Part shown: positions 49,338-59,801 of the stretch, piece by piece | Layout: each line of letters begins with the position of its first letter | How positions within the stretch are numbered: the first letter of the stretch is position 1 | Program-made: the position numbers and the translations under genes | DNA from: an uncultured Alphaproteobacteria bacterium | GTDB lineage: Bacteria; Pseudomonadota; Alphaproteobacteria; Rhodobacterales; Rhodobacteraceae | Reading direction: 5' to 3' | Length of the DNA: 62,859 nt | Assembly (NCBI GenBank): GCA_913031285.1 | Contig: CAJWEI010000012.1 | Coordinates: forward strand, 1-62,859 | Notes under the pieces: model-generated | Databases searched by the model: none | What the model saw: the letters and a program-made list of their open reading frames with translations, nothing else | What the model was told of the DNA's origin: nothing

Positions 49338-49617
49338 TGTGTTAGTCTCTCCTTATTTATGATCATACTCGATCACGAGCTGCACATATAGGGTGCATGA
49401 GTTAAGCTATTACACTTGGAGAGCATTCGCTCGATAAATTTTTTTGGACATGTAATATCATGAGAATACTTTGGTCGAGAGCTGGGCATTCGTATTTTTA
49501 GTTATACATCAGCACATTGCTAAATGGCTGGAGTGATGCCGTCATGTGGGCTAGCATGTAATAGGTGGTTCAATAAACTGAGTAGAGACAGGGTTCACTC
49601 TGATTGCGCTGGGTTGA

Positions 49618-50544
49618 TTAAACACCCAGACAGTGACGCATAATAGCTTTTTGAGCATGCAACCGGTTTTCAGCCTCGTCAAATATGACGGATTGTGGCC
49701 CGTCCATAACTTGCGATGTGGCTTCGTCATCACGATGCGCGGGCAGGCAATGCATGAATAAAGCCTCTGGTTTTGCTTGAGACATTAAATCCTCATTGAC
49801 CTGATAACCGCGCAATTGATTGTGTCGTCTTTCACGCGCCGACTGGGGATCATGCATGCTGACCCAAGTGTCAGTAACGACCAAGTCAGCATCTTTGACC
49901 GCCGTGTGTGGATCGCGACGAACTTCTATGTTTACACCTTTGGATCTTGCTTCATCTAGCAAGCTTTGTGCTGGCTCAAGTACTTCTGGGCCAGTAAACG
50001 TAAGGTCAAAACCGAATTGCCCAGCGGCATGCACAAAGCTAGTAAAGGTATTATTCCCATCACCTAACCATACAACTTTCTTACCTTTGATCGGGCCACG
50101 GTGCTCTTCAAACGTCATGATATCAGCCATGATCTGGCAGGGATGTGTCCGGTTGGTCAAACCATTTATAACCGGCACGCTTGCGTATTCGGCCATCTCC
50201 AAAAGTGTGGCCTCTTCAAAGGTGCGGATCATGATAAGATCGACATATTGGCTCATGACGCGGGCTGTGTCTGCAATTGTTTCTCCATGTCCAAGCTGCA
50301 TGTCGGCGCCTGAAAGAACCATGGTTTGGCCTCCCATCTGACGCGTTCCAACATCAAAACTGACTCGTGTTCTAGTTGAGGGTTTTTCAAAAATAAGAGC
50401 GACCATATGACCGGCTAAAGGCTGTTCGCTATCCAATGCGCCTTTGGCGTAATTGGCGCGCGCATCTTTCATACGACGCGCAGTATCAATGATAGATCTC
50501 AATTGAACCGGATTTGTTTTATCTATGTCTAGGAAGTGGGTCAT
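49618..50544 (-). CDS. argF: ornithine carbamoyltransferase
   Basis: 308 residues. Carbamoyl-phosphate site [33 protein letters not shown], ornithine loop DTWVSMHD and catalytic [12 protein letters not shown] (Cys in HCLP). It makes citrulline. Its ATG directly follows the argD stop TAA, so the two are an argDF operon with argD first. Confidence 0.97.
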   Translation of the reverse strand: MTHFLDIDKTNPVQLRSIIDTARRMKDARANYAKGALDSEQPLAGHMVALIFEKPSTRTRVSFDVGTRQMGGQTMVLSGADMQLGHGETIADTARVMSQYVDLIMIRTFEEATLLEMAEYASVPVINGLTNRTHPCQIMADIMTFEEHRGPIKGKKVVWLGDGNNTFTSFVHAAGQFGFDLTFTGPEVLEPAQSLLDEARSKGVNIEVRRDPHTAVKDADLVVTDTWVSMHDPQSARERRHNQLRGYQVNEDLMSQAKPEALFMHCLPAHRDDEATSQVMDGPQSVIFDEAENRLHAQKAIMRHCLGV

Positions 50545-51735
50545 TTAAGTCGTCTCTTTTAACGTTTCTTTACAGGCACTGGCCGCATTATTCAAACGCA
50601 AGATGGCTTGGTGAACCTCTTCATCGCTTAGGTTCAATGGTGGTAATAGTCGTATCACATTGTCAGCAGCAGGTACTGTAATAAGTTTTTGGGCATAACA
50701 AGCGGCAAGCACATCTGTGTTTTTCAGTTTGCATTTCAGTCCCAGCATCAACCCGTATCCGCGCACGTCTTCAAAAATTTCAGGATGCGTCGTAACAAGA
50801 CTTAGCAAGCTCTGCATCAGAAGGGCAGATTTGCGCTGCACATCTTCAAGAAAGGCTGGATCAGCGATGTGCTCAACAACGCTGCAACCAACTGCACAGG
50901 CAAGAGGATTTCCGCCATATGTAGAGCCATGCGTACCTGCTGTCATCCCAAACGCCGCATTTTCGGTTGCCAGAACTGCTCCAAGTGGGAAACCACCTCC
51001 AATACCTTTAGCGACCATCATGATATCAGGAGTGATGCCTGACCATTCATGGGCAAAGAATTTCCCAGTCCGTCCTACACCACATTGCACTTCGTCCAAG
51101 ATAAGCAATATCCCATGTTCATCACATAGCTTGCGTAACTCAACTAGGCAGTGATCTGGTAAGAGCCGTATCCCACCTTCGCCTTGTACTGGCTCTATAA
51201 TGATGGCGGCAGTGTTCCGTGTAATTGACGATGTTATTGCGTCGTGGTTGGCCCATTCGACCTGCACAAAGCCCGGTATAAGTGGTCCAAAGCCCTTAAT
51301 AAGCTTCTCTGACCCCGCAGCGGCAATACCGGCCGAAGAGCGACCATGGAAAGATCCCTCAAAAGCAATGACCTCAACTTTTTCGAGTTGACCATGGTCA
51401 TACCAGTATTTCCGCGCCATTTTGACAGCCAGTTCACAGCTCTCGGTACCTGAATTTGTGAAAAATACAGTATCGGCAAACGTCAGATCGACAAGCTTGT
51501 CAGCTAGTTCTTGCTGCTGTGAAATATTGTAAAGGTTGGAAACGTGCCAAAGTGTCTCTGCCTGCTGTTTTAGACGTTCCACCAAAGTAGGGTGAGCATG
51601 ACCGAGAGAATTTACAGCAATGCCTGATCCAAAATCTAGAAAACGTCGCCCGTCACCCTCGATCAGCCAGCTTCCCTCACCTCTAACAAAATTTAGAGGT
51701 GCGCGGGAATACGTTGGCAGAACAGAGCTAATCAT
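50545..51735 (-). CDS. argD: acetylornithine aminotransferase
   Basis: 396 residues, fold-type I PLP aminotransferase. GRRFLDFGSGIAVNSLGHAH at the N-terminus, FFTNSGTESCELAVKMAR, LILDEVQCGVGRTG, and the Schiff-base Lys in MMVAKGIGGGFPLGA. It converts N-acetylglutamate semialdehyde to N-acetylornithine and often serves as succinyldiaminopimelate aminotransferase. First gene of the argD-argF operon. Confidence 0.95.
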   Translation of the reverse strand: MISSVLPTYSRAPLNFVRGEGSWLIEGDGRRFLDFGSGIAVNSLGHAHPTLVERLKQQAETLWHVSNLYNISQQQELADKLVDLTFADTVFFTNSGTESCELAVKMARKYWYDHGQLEKVEVIAFEGSFHGRSSAGIAAAGSEKLIKGFGPLIPGFVQVEWANHDAITSSITRNTAAIIIEPVQGEGGIRLLPDHCLVELRKLCDEHGILLILDEVQCGVGRTGKFFAHEWSGITPDIMMVAKGIGGGFPLGAVLATENAAFGMTAGTHGSTYGGNPLACAVGCSVVEHIADPAFLEDVQRKSALLMQSLLSLVTTHPEIFEDVRGYGLMLGLKCKLKNTDVLAACYAQKLITVPAADNVIRLLPPLNLSDEEVHQAILRLNNAASACKETLKETT

Positions 51736-51947
51736 GGTTTGTCCTTTTTAAGGTTCCTATTGGTGGCGTATAGGCCGGTCCAAGTTAGTATATTTGGATT
51801 TATCTGTGAAGTTCGCTGATTTAAAGCCTAAATGCGGCAGTTAAACTATCGACGTCGAAGTGCGAAGTATGAGTGCAACATTTCCATAAAAAATCATTAC
51901 ACAGCTATGATCTGTTTGCAATGTCCATTTGAAAATTGCCGTAAAAC

Positions 51948-52553
51948 TCAGTCATCGGGTCGGCGCAGTTCAAAAGGGGCTTGTACATCTGCATAATCGC
52001 GGTACCCAAGGCGACCAACTGGCGTAAATTTGGTTATGTCAAACATTCCATCAACAATACAATCATCGTCCATGTATATCCCGGTCACTTCGCCGAAAAT
52101 TGCGATATTGGCGACTCCGTCGAGAGGGACAATCTTAGTTAATTTACATTCAAGCGCTGCTGGAGCACCAGCAACACGGGGGCAATCAATCGTTTCACAT
52201 TGGATTTTTTCCAGACCAGCGTGGACAAACTCATCTATGTCATATGGAAGTGATGCTGAACTGGCGTTCATGGCGCCCAACATGGCTTGTGCGACAATAT
52301 TTACACAAAACACCCCAGTGTCGCGAATATTAGCTACGCTGTCTTTGGTTCCATCCCTGTCGGCTTTGGTGCCTGTAGAGGAGAACATCACCTGCGGCGG
52401 GACGTAAGCAACCGCATTGAAAAATGAATAAGGTGCTAGATTATCCCAGCCATCTTTGTCGCGGCTGGAAATCCAGCCAATTGGCCTCGGGACTACAAGC
52501 GCATTAAAGGGATTATGTGCAAGGCCGTGTCCGTCTTTTGGCTGATAGAACAT
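51948..52553 (-). CDS. flavin reductase family protein (FMN-binding split barrel)
   Basis: 201 residues. NALVVPRPIGWISSRDKDGW, NLAPYSFFNAVAYVPPQVMF and FCVNIVAQAMLGAMNASSAS fit the flavin-reductase-like FMN-binding domain. The start is ATG 52553 with GGAG seven bases upstream; the frame stays open for 174 further codons, but these run antisense to the GNAT gene and are not coding. It is divergent from that gene, 65 bases apart. Its redox partner is unknown. Confidence 0.88.
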   Translation of the reverse strand: MFYQPKDGHGLAHNPFNALVVPRPIGWISSRDKDGWDNLAPYSFFNAVAYVPPQVMFSSTGTKADRDGTKDSVANIRDTGVFCVNIVAQAMLGAMNASSASLPYDIDEFVHAGLEKIQCETIDCPRVAGAPAALECKLTKIVPLDGVANIAIFGEVTGIYMDDDCIVDGMFDITKFTPVGRLGYRDYADVQAPFELRRPDD

Positions 52554-52618
52554 TGTTAAACTCCTGTTTGATAACGACTTAGCCTCATGATAGTCACCTT
52601 TCCAGCCGAAAATGGAAT

Positions 52619-53116
52619 TTGGACCCTGTGGTGAAACTGACACGAGAAACAACAGAGGATTGGTGGGAGGTCGAGAATCTTTTCGATCTTTGCTTTGCAC
52701 CAGGTCGAGAAGCATTGTCTTCGTATCGTTTACGGGATGATATATCTCCGATTGGTGAGCTTTGCTTTGTCGTGCGCGATGAACTTGGAGCGGTAGGCGG
52801 TGCAGTTCGGTTTTGGGAAGTTCAGATCGCGGGTAAAGCTGTGTTGTTACTTGGACCAATTGCAGTACATCCAACGCGCCAAGGTGAGGGCTTGGGTGGA
52901 TATTTGCTGCATGAAAGTTTGAGTATTGCGACGAAAGCTGGCTGGTCTCGAGTGATGCTGGTAGGGGATGCGTCCTATTATAGCCGTTTTGGCTTTGCCA
53001 AATTATCGAACGTAATAATGCCGTCACCAACAAATTCGGAGCGCATTTTGGGCAAGGATCTAATTGATGGTGCATGGCATGCAGTGACAGGTCAAGTGAC
53101 GCGCGTTGAGAGCTAA
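52619..53116 (+). CDS. GNAT family N-acetyltransferase
   Basis: 165 residues. The acetyl-CoA motif reads GPIAVHPTRQGEGLGGYLLH (about residues 79-98), followed by VMLVGDASYYSRFGFAKLSN, as in the YhbS-type subgroup. The substrate is unknown. The start may be TTG 52619 or the GTG pair at 52628/52631. It is divergent from the flavin reductase, and its stop is 25 bases from the end of the ycjF relic. Confidence 0.88.
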   Translation: MDPVVKLTRETTEDWWEVENLFDLCFAPGREALSSYRLRDDISPIGELCFVVRDELGAVGGAVRFWEVQIAGKAVLLLGPIAVHPTRQGEGLGGYLLHESLSIATKAGWSRVMLVGDASYYSRFGFAKLSNVIMPSPTNSERILGKDLIDGAWHAVTGQVTRVES

Positions 53117-53140
53117 TTTTTTTGTTTTATGAAAAAATTG

Positions 53141-54028
53141 TCAACAACATTTTTGAAAAAGAAAGGGTCGGCTGATTTCTATTGCGGTGCACAAAATCTG
53201 CGTCTGCGTAAAATTTTTGAAAACAGGCTACCGTCAAGCACTGAACTATTCATCGCCCATTGCAAATGTACCTTTAGAAATCAGATGGACCGTCGCTTTA
53301 TGCAATAATCGTTTACTAGCCACAAGTTTGCCCCATCCTCCATATTTCTGAGCAATGCCATGAACCATTTTGGAAATGCAATCTAAAACAGCTGTCACAT
53401 TGCCCAAGGCTAGTGGAACCAAAGTGGTCACGTTTGTAACCCGACGAGTCGCGGCTTCAATCTCTTTTTTGCTTGTCGGTCTAATTCCTTGATCAAGGTT
53501 TTTTGATTTCTGCCAGTTGGGTAGACGGCTAATACTGGTGATTTGAGTGCATTTTAAAGGCGTTCAATTGGCTAACTAAGTTAGAGGCGTCCGTCAAATA
53601 TTTGGATAATGCGCTAGGAAATATGCCACGCTTTTTCAACATTGTTTTGGGTAAGCGACAGAGCCAAAAATACGTAAATGATCGCTGTTTTGGAGAAGCA
53701 TTATCGCCCTGATTTCCTGCAGTGTCGCTAGTATGACAGTTGTTTTCAGTCCCCCAAGAAGGCGCTGAAGCTTCAACCAAAAGAATGTATTTAGACAATA
53801 ATTAGACTCTGAAAATCAAAATTGCGACCGGTTGTAAAAAATCCAGAACAAATATTAACAGTCTGAATAGCCAACGAGTAAGGCCTTTGGAGCGTTTTGG
53901 TTGAATCTTTTCATGAGATTACTTGCGATTATCAGTGGCGCGTCTCACACAATCTGGGCTTTTGCCGAATAAGGCATATTCGGTTCATCTTCAAGCGCGA
54001 TCAAGGCAGGTTTTTGCGGTTTGCGCAT
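53141..54028 (-). pseudogene. ycjF: decayed ycjF (DUF697/TIGR01620 membrane protein)
   Basis: Minus-strand fragments rebuild YcjF in order. ATG 54028 opens with MRKPQKPALIALEDEPNM, then a stop at 53945. A shifted frame gives a basic-plus-hydrophobic helix (GLTRWLFRLLIFVLDFL). The frame ending at TAG 53246 gives KEIEAATRRVTNVTTLVPLA and AQKYGGWGKL, the conserved DUF697 core (IEAA.R.V..VTAL.P, YGGR.G). Further shifted frames give GSLFSKILRRR and AIEISRPFLF, the family C-terminus, to TGA 53141. Multiple stops and frameshifts; its usual partner ycjX is absent here. Confidence 0.75.
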
Positions 54029-54142
54029 GTAAATCTTATGTCCAGACTAAGATAGGTGTCTGAGTGTGCAAACACAAAGAGAGGGCGGTGGATCATCACA
54101 CTACCTCTTTAAATGACCACAAAACTGGTTTATTTGGTTCTT

Positions 54143-54922
54143 ATGCCGCGTTACGCTCTTAAAATTGAATATCACGGGTGTCAGTTTGCCGGCTGGCAGC
54201 GTCAGGCTGACCAGCCTTCGGTCCAACAGTCCATCGAAGACGCGCTCAATAAATTAGAGCCGCGCGAGCATCGAATTGCTGCTGCAGGACGCACTGATGC
54301 TGGTGTTCATGCGCGTGGTCAAATTGCGCATTGTGATCTTGAAAAGACTTGGGAAAGCTTTCGTTTACGCGAGGCATTGAATTTTCATTTGAAGTCTCTC
54401 CCTATTGCAATCATTGACTGCGTTGAAGTTCAGAAGAATTGGCATGCTAGGTTCTCTGCGACTGACCGCAGTTATTTGTTTAGACTTTTGTGCCGTCGCC
54501 CGCCGGCAACACATGATCTAGGACTGGTTTGGCAAGTTGCTCATGAGCTGGCCTTGGAACCTATGCAAGAGGCTGCAAATTTTTTGTTGGGTCAGCATGA
54601 CTTTACGACTTTCCGATCAAGCATATGCCAGGCAAATAGTCCAGTTAAGACTCTTGCTTCTTTAGATATTGAATTTGTCCAAGGTTGGTCTGGACCAGAA
54701 TTTAGGTTTTATGTTCGCGCGCGTAGTTTTCTGCACAATCAAGTACGTAGCTTCGTGGGTACTTTAGAGCGTGTGGGTGCAGGTGCTTGGGCCCCCAAAG
54801 ATGTCAAATCAGCTCTGGAATCAAAAGATCGCGCCTCTTGTGGACCCGTCTGCCCGCCACAAGGTCTTTATCTGGATAGTGTTGGTTATTCCGAAGATCC
54901 TTTTTTAACATCGCTCATCTGA
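54143..54922 (+). CDS. truA: tRNA pseudouridine(38-40) synthase
   Basis: 259 residues. [20 protein letters not shown] at the start, catalytic Asp in [14 protein letters not shown] (about residue 51), and [19 protein letters not shown]. It isomerises uridines 38-40 in the tRNA anticodon arm. ATG 54143 matches the family N-terminus; a start ten codons earlier (54113) is open but has no ribosome site. It is convergent with hrpB. Confidence 0.95.
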   Translation: MPRYALKIEYHGCQFAGWQRQADQPSVQQSIEDALNKLEPREHRIAAAGRTDAGVHARGQIAHCDLEKTWESFRLREALNFHLKSLPIAIIDCVEVQKNWHARFSATDRSYLFRLLCRRPPATHDLGLVWQVAHELALEPMQEAANFLLGQHDFTTFRSSICQANSPVKTLASLDIEFVQGWSGPEFRFYVRARSFLHNQVRSFVGTLERVGAGAWAPKDVKSALESKDRASCGPVCPPQGLYLDSVGYSEDPFLTSLI

Positions 54923-54944
54923 ACATTATGATATATTATGAACT

Positions 54945-57386
54945 TCAGGTTTTGCGCTGAGTTATCTTTAATGTAGGATTTGCATCGGCAGGGTTTTCTG
55001 GCCAAGGGTGGCGTGGATAGCGGCCACGCATATCTTTTCGTACATCCAAATAGCTTGTTATCCAGAACTTTGGAATATCAGTAGTTGTTTGTAATGGGCG
55101 GCCTGCTGGGGACAAAAGGACAACGCGCAAGGGCATTTCCCCAATCATTGGGTGCGATTTCAGTCCGAACATTTCCTGAAGTTTCAGACAAATATGGGGA
55201 TAATCACTGCCATAATTTATCAGAATTTTGCGACCTAACGGCGTCGTAAATACCGCAGGTGCTATTTCATCTAATCTTTGAGAATCTGTCCAGTCCAATA
55301 GGGACTGCAGAGCAGGCAGCTTATTGAATGATTTCCAATCTTCCACCGTTTTCAAACCACTTATATGAGGAAGAAGCCACGCTTCTAGAGTGTCAATTAG
55401 ATAGCTTTGTGTGATCTCGTCATAAGGCGCGCCAGCAACCGCTAGTCGGGCTAAAAAAAACTGGGCTGATGTATTTAAACATAGACCAATCTCTCTTATT
55501 CCATTGAGTAATGCGTGCGCGACAGTCTCATTGTCAACGTCTTTCCAAACCTGATCGGATAGTACTACAGCCCCAAAGGTTTCTTTACTACGTGCTAGCA
55601 CACGTCCATCTCTTCGTGACCAGTCACATTGCTTCTCAGGTTTTATTTGATCCCCAAAAATCTGCCGTATTTCATTTTCGCTTATGGAAATAGCTTGTCG
55701 GATGCCAGCTTCTTTTTGCTTGCCGTCAATTCTTGTTGCAACAATAAAAGGTGCTTGTCCCAAAGCATCTGTACTGAGAAAAATTGCGCCTTTTCCGCCT
55801 GTTAAAAGATAGCGTGGGCTCTCTCCAAGGCGGCGTTTGCCAATTCTATCCGGATATGCCAACGCAGCCATCTGTGCTGGGCTGAGGGCACTTTTTTTAT
55901 GGCACACCATTTGTACAAGCCGGGCTGTTTCTGTTTTTATCCGGTCAAGAACATTGCGGCGATAGCCAAAGGAATGATGTTTGGAAAACTCTTGAGAGTT
56001 TTTAAGCAGATCTAAACGGAGAGTTAAATCACACGGTGCATCGCGGGTTAAAGGATCTTGTTCGTTTAGGAGCGCTGAGAGTCCGGCGGCTGATCTACCG
56101 GCCTTGATTAACATATGCCCAAGCCTTGGATGTAATGGCAGGCTTGCGATCAACTTTCCATGCGGTGTGATTTTACCATCTACATCAAGCGCTCCAAGCG
56201 ACGTGAGCAGTGCGACGGCCTGGCTATACCTGGCGGTATCCGGTGGGGTAACGAACGCCAAATCTTTGGGTTTTACGGCCCATAAAGCAAGCTCTAAGGC
56301 TAGCGAAGATAAATCTACAATGGTGATTTCGGGGGGGCATGCAGTACGCAAGCTCCCCTCTTCTATCTTGGTCCAAAATTTAAAGCAAATACCTTCTGCA
56401 ACGCGGCCAGCCCGCCCCATGCGCTGATCTGCTTCGTGCTTGCTTACTTTTTCCGTGACCAATCGTGACATGCCAGAGGCCGCATCAAACTGAGACCGCC
56501 GCGCTTTGCCAGCATCTACAACAATTTGGATATCCTCTATGGTAAGCGATGTTTCAGCGATTGAAGTAGCCAAAACAATTTTGCGACCCTCCGTCATCGG
56601 TTCGATTGCGAGACGCTGTTTCGCAAATGGCAAGGCACCGTACAGCAGTAGTAATTTACATTCCTTTGGAAGGCGCGAGTTCAGATAAGATGCTACTGAG
56701 TGGATTTCGCGCTCACCCGGAAGAAATGCAAGAAGACCGCCCTGTTTTTTATCGAGGGCATTTAGAATGAGTTCGCCAAAAGTGCTATCAAACCGTGCAG
56801 TTTTTGCCAAAGGTCGATCTAGCCAAATTGGCGTTACAGGAAAGCAGCGCCCTTGAGCGGTTATAATTGGAGCAGCTCCCATGAGCTTTGAAATAGGAGC
56901 CGCTTCAAGTGTTGCAGACATCACCAAAAGCATTAGATCTTCGCGTAGTGCTCCAGAAATTTCCAAGCATAGAGCCAAACCCAGGTCAGCATGCAAAGAG
57001 CGTTCATGAAATTCGTCAAAAATTACAGCGCTGATCCCACTTAGTTCACCATCCGATTGGATCATACGCGTCAGAATACCTTCAGTAACGACTTCTACTC
57101 TGGTTTTATGTGATGATTTGCTCTCACCTTTGACTTTATATCCGATTGTTTGCCCAACTTGTTCGCCAAGTACCTGTGCCATGCGTTCGGCTGCGGCGCG
57201 CGCGGCCAGTCGCCGCGGCTCTAGCATCAATATGCGCCCCTTCAATTCTGGGATTTTAAGCATCTCAAGAGGGATTGCTGTGGTTTTCCCCGCACCAGGT
57301 GGGGCGCATAGAACAGCCCTTTTAAAAGATCGAAGCGCTTTGATCAGATCATCAGTGACCGCGTATATTGGAAGGTCTAATTTCAC
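54945..57386 (-). CDS. hrpB: ATP-dependent helicase HrpB
   Basis: About 813 residues, DExH-box helicase. Walker A in LCAPPGAGKTTAIPLEML, motif II in VIFDEFHERSLHADLGLALC, motif III MSATLE, motif V LATSIAETSLTIEDI, motif VI DQRMGRAGRVAEG, then the HrpB C-terminal domain. Its cellular role is poorly defined. I prefer GTG 57386 (KLDLPIYAVTDDLIKALR, the family start); ATG 57422 would overlap the DUF3108 gene by 29 bases. Downstream of the DUF3108 gene, same strand. Confidence 0.93.
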   Translation of the reverse strand: MKLDLPIYAVTDDLIKALRSFKRAVLCAPPGAGKTTAIPLEMLKIPELKGRILMLEPRRLAARAAAERMAQVLGEQVGQTIGYKVKGESKSSHKTRVEVVTEGILTRMIQSDGELSGISAVIFDEFHERSLHADLGLALCLEISGALREDLMLLVMSATLEAAPISKLMGAAPIITAQGRCFPVTPIWLDRPLAKTARFDSTFGELILNALDKKQGGLLAFLPGEREIHSVASYLNSRLPKECKLLLLYGALPFAKQRLAIEPMTEGRKIVLATSIAETSLTIEDIQIVVDAGKARRSQFDAASGMSRLVTEKVSKHEADQRMGRAGRVAEGICFKFWTKIEEGSLRTACPPEITIVDLSSLALELALWAVKPKDLAFVTPPDTARYSQAVALLTSLGALDVDGKITPHGKLIASLPLHPRLGHMLIKAGRSAAGLSALLNEQDPLTRDAPCDLTLRLDLLKNSQEFSKHHSFGYRRNVLDRIKTETARLVQMVCHKKSALSPAQMAALAYPDRIGKRRLGESPRYLLTGGKGAIFLSTDALGQAPFIVATRIDGKQKEAGIRQAISISENEIRQIFGDQIKPEKQCDWSRRDGRVLARSKETFGAVVLSDQVWKDVDNETVAHALLNGIREIGLCLNTSAQFFLARLAVAGAPYDEITQSYLIDTLEAWLLPHISGLKTVEDWKSFNKLPALQSLLDWTDSQRLDEIAPAVFTTPLGRKILINYGSDYPHICLKLQEMFGLKSHPMIGEMPLRVVLLSPAGRPLQTTTDIPKFWITSYLDVRKDMRGRYPRHPWPENPADANPTLKITQRKT

Positions 57387-57393
57387 GTTACAC

Positions 57394-58110
57394 TTATCGG
57401 CGAATAAAACTTGTTCGTCCATGGCTTGTTGACATAACCAAGCGCTGGACTTTATGAGAGTTATCTTTCAAAGTGTACTGTATCTCAAATGGAAATTCGT
57501 TACCCTTTGCCCATTCTTTCTTTGAATACCCTGCAATTTTCGTATAAGTACCTTCACAAATAAGCTCATAATCCGAGACAATTTTTTTTGTAAGTTTGAT
57601 CGAAAACCTCCGCGCTCCGTCATAAATATCCATAGCAAGTCGGCATGAGCTATTTTTTGGTTGGTCCGCCAAAAGTACCATTATCGCTGTCATTGGATCA
57701 ACTGTGCCTTTTTGCTGTGAGGGCCGTACCCAGTAATCCTCAAGCGGCTCGCTGTAGGTAAGATTTGGAACACCATTTTTGTATACAATTTTTTTTGTGT
57801 TTACACGTTTTCCGTTATTGGAGGTTTCAGTATATTTTTGGGTGTGATGACGACCTTTGTACATCTTGCCGAAAGCAGTTGCATCAAAGTGGAATTTCGT
57901 AATTGCGCCTACTAATCCAGTTGCCTCGATAATTCCGCGTACAGCATAATTTAGGCCCTTGCTATTCATTGCATAGGTGAGTTCGCCTATCTTTAATCCT
58001 GTGATATAAATACCAAACTTCTGCTGGCCCATCCCTGCAAATGCTGGCTTTAGACTTACCAAGGAAATCAAAATAACGCAAAAGGTAAAAGGTACTAATC
58101 GCAAATACAT
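57394..58110 (-). CDS. DUF3108 family exported protein
   Basis: 238 residues. The signal peptide MYLRLVPFTFCVILISLVSL with cleavage after AFA predicts export. DUF3108 features: FGIYITGLKIGELTYAMNSK, the repeated beta-strand pattern, and DPMTAIMVLLADQP. Function is unknown, probably a periplasmic beta-barrel-like protein. ATG 58110 has GAGA upstream, and 26 codons before it are not family-like. It precedes hrpB and is divergent from meaB. Confidence 0.82.
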   Translation of the reverse strand: MYLRLVPFTFCVILISLVSLKPAFAGMGQQKFGIYITGLKIGELTYAMNSKGLNYAVRGIIEATGLVGAITKFHFDATAFGKMYKGRHHTQKYTETSNNGKRVNTKKIVYKNGVPNLTYSEPLEDYWVRPSQQKGTVDPMTAIMVLLADQPKNSSCRLAMDIYDGARRFSIKLTKKIVSDYELICEGTYTKIAGYSKKEWAKGNEFPFEIQYTLKDNSHKVQRLVMSTSHGRTSFIRR

Positions 58111-58236
58111 TTCAATTCTCGCATTCCGGTGCTTGCGTTGGCGGGTATTTTGAACCAGATCAAGGTAGCAAAAGGACTGAAAGGTCAATCGCCTTAATTA
58201 GAAACATGCGGAAAACTGCCGAAGAGTTATGCAAGT

Positions 58237-59211
58237 ATGAAAGACTTAGCTGAAAAAATTATCCAACAGGATCGACGCGCCCTTTCGCGAGCGATAACGC
58301 TTGTTGAAAGCAGCCGCGAAGATCATAGAAAGCAGGCTTTAGAGTTATCTGGGTATCTTCGAAAAACGGGTCGCCAAGCTCTTCGCATTGGGCTATCGGG
58401 TACTCCAGGTGTTGGGAAGTCCACATTTATTGAGAGTTTCGGTACGTTCCTAACGTCGCAAAAACTTAGTGTTGCCGTTTTGGCTGTTGATCCAAGTTCT
58501 GTAAGATCAGGGGGTTCAATTCTTGGTGATAAAACCCGAATGGATCGATTGTCTCGCGACCCTTTGGCGTTTATTCGGCCCTCCCCAAGTCGATCACACC
58601 TAGGTGGCGTTGCTCGTCGTACGCGAGAAGCCGTTGCGATTTGCGAGGCAGCAGGCTTTGATGTTGTGCTTATAGAAACAGTTGGCGTCGGACAGTCCGA
58701 AACTATTGTGTCTGAGATTTCGGATGTTTTCGCTCTATTGCTTGCACCTGCCGGTGGAGACGAATTACAGGGTGTCAAAAGGGGTATTATGGAAATAGCT
58801 GATCTGGTTTTGGTTAATAAAGCGGACGGTCAGCTAAAGCCCTCTGCAATTCGTACATGTGCCGATTTTAGTGGGGCATTACGGCTTTTGCGCAAGCGGC
58901 CACAGGATCCAGAAGGCTATCCTAAAGTCTTAACCGTATCTGCTATTGCCGAGATTGGACTCGATGTTACTTGGGAGGCGATGCAGACTCTTTTGGAGTG
59001 GCGGCGCAGTGGGGGACATTTTGACCGGCAGCGTGCATCGCAAGCGCGGTTTTGGTTTGATGAGGATGTGAAACACGGGTTATTAGAAAGTCTATCGCGA
59101 GCGGGTGTTGTCGCGCTTATGGCGCGAATTGGCCAAGAGGTCGAAAATGGAGAAATTCTGCCCGAAGTGGCTGCTTTGGAAGTTCTTAACAAGCTGAAGT
59201 CGTTAGAATGA
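58237..59211 (+). CDS. meaB: MeaB/ArgK family GTPase, methylmalonyl-CoA mutase chaperone
   Basis: 324 residues, SIMIBI-class GTPase. P-loop GLSGTPGVGKSTFIESFG (about residues 53-70), VLAVDPSSVRSGGSILGDKT, the switch IETVGVGQSE, and VNKAD. MeaB proteins load and protect adenosylcobalamin in methylmalonyl-CoA mutase. Its presence implies a B12-dependent mutase elsewhere in the genome, notable given the decayed cobU/cobP. It stands alone between DUF3108 and rpmB. Confidence 0.93.
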   Translation: MKDLAEKIIQQDRRALSRAITLVESSREDHRKQALELSGYLRKTGRQALRIGLSGTPGVGKSTFIESFGTFLTSQKLSVAVLAVDPSSVRSGGSILGDKTRMDRLSRDPLAFIRPSPSRSHLGGVARRTREAVAICEAAGFDVVLIETVGVGQSETIVSEISDVFALLLAPAGGDELQGVKRGIMEIADLVLVNKADGQLKPSAIRTCADFSGALRLLRKRPQDPEGYPKVLTVSAIAEIGLDVTWEAMQTLLEWRRSGGHFDRQRASQARFWFDEDVKHGLLESLSRAGVVALMARIGQEVENGEILPEVAALEVLNKLKSLE

Positions 59212-59425
59212 TTCATGTAATTTTGGACGATGTTGCGGTGCAAAGTCGGGAAAGAGCAAAATTCAACCCAGGGTTTGTTAGAATATTGATCATTATACTT
59301 CGACTTGCTTGACGGCTCTGCGGAATTTGCCTAAGAGGTGTCGACGGCTCTTCCGGGATTTTTTAACGCCGGTTTATATTTGTCGCTCATTAATGAGCAT
59401 TAGGAACATAAAAGAGGTACGTGAT

Positions 59426-59716
59426 ATGGCGCGTCGTTGTGAACTAACTGGCAAAGGTCCAATGTCTGGCAACAATGTCAGTCACGCTAAAAATAGAACA
59501 AAGCGGCGCTTTTTGCCCAACTTGAATGATGTAACATTGCAGTCGGAAATATTGGGCCGCGGTGTAAAATTCCGGATTTCAGCAGCAGCTCTTAGGACAG
59601 TAGACCACCGAGGTGGTTTGGATGCGTTCTTTGCGAAATCCAAGGACGCAGATCTATCGGATCGAGCTCAGAAGATAAAAAAAGAGATAACAAAAGCTCA
59701 ACAGATCCTTACTTAG
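59426..59716 (+). CDS. rpmB: 50S ribosomal protein L28
   Basis: 96 residues. [20 protein letters not shown], then [12 protein letters not shown], the L28 core, and the C-terminal [20 protein letters not shown] extension of alphaproteobacterial forms. ATG 59426 has AGAGGT seven bases upstream; the 39 codons open before it are discarded. It is transcribed alone and ends before a stem-loop. Confidence 0.97.
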   Translation: MARRCELTGKGPMSGNNVSHAKNRTKRRFLPNLNDVTLQSEILGRGVKFRISAAALRTVDHRGGLDAFFAKSKDADLSDRAQKIKKEITKAQQILT

Positions 59717-59755
59717 TAACGTGCGTTTGCTTTTAGTTTATAATGTAACTGAAAA

Positions 59756-59776
59756 CCCTGCTGTTTTTCGGCAGGG
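59756..59776 (+). terminator. stem-loop after rpmB
   Basis: CCCTGC/GCAGGG stem (59756-59761 and 59771-59776) around a loop containing five Ts, extendable by a G-U and a G-C pair. No T tract follows, so it may be a weak terminator or an mRNA-stabilising hairpin. Confidence 0.45.
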
Positions 59777-59801
59777 CTCCCTTATATGAGATCTGTGTTT
59801 T

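Noticed and set aside
52554-53075. N-terminal extension of the flavin reductase frame to 375 codons
   Set aside because: The extra part runs antisense to the GNAT gene; ATG 52553 has a good ribosome site and gives the family N-terminus.
53529-53798. 89-codon minus frame as a separate gene
   Set aside because: It lies inside the ycjF relic in a frame without family features.
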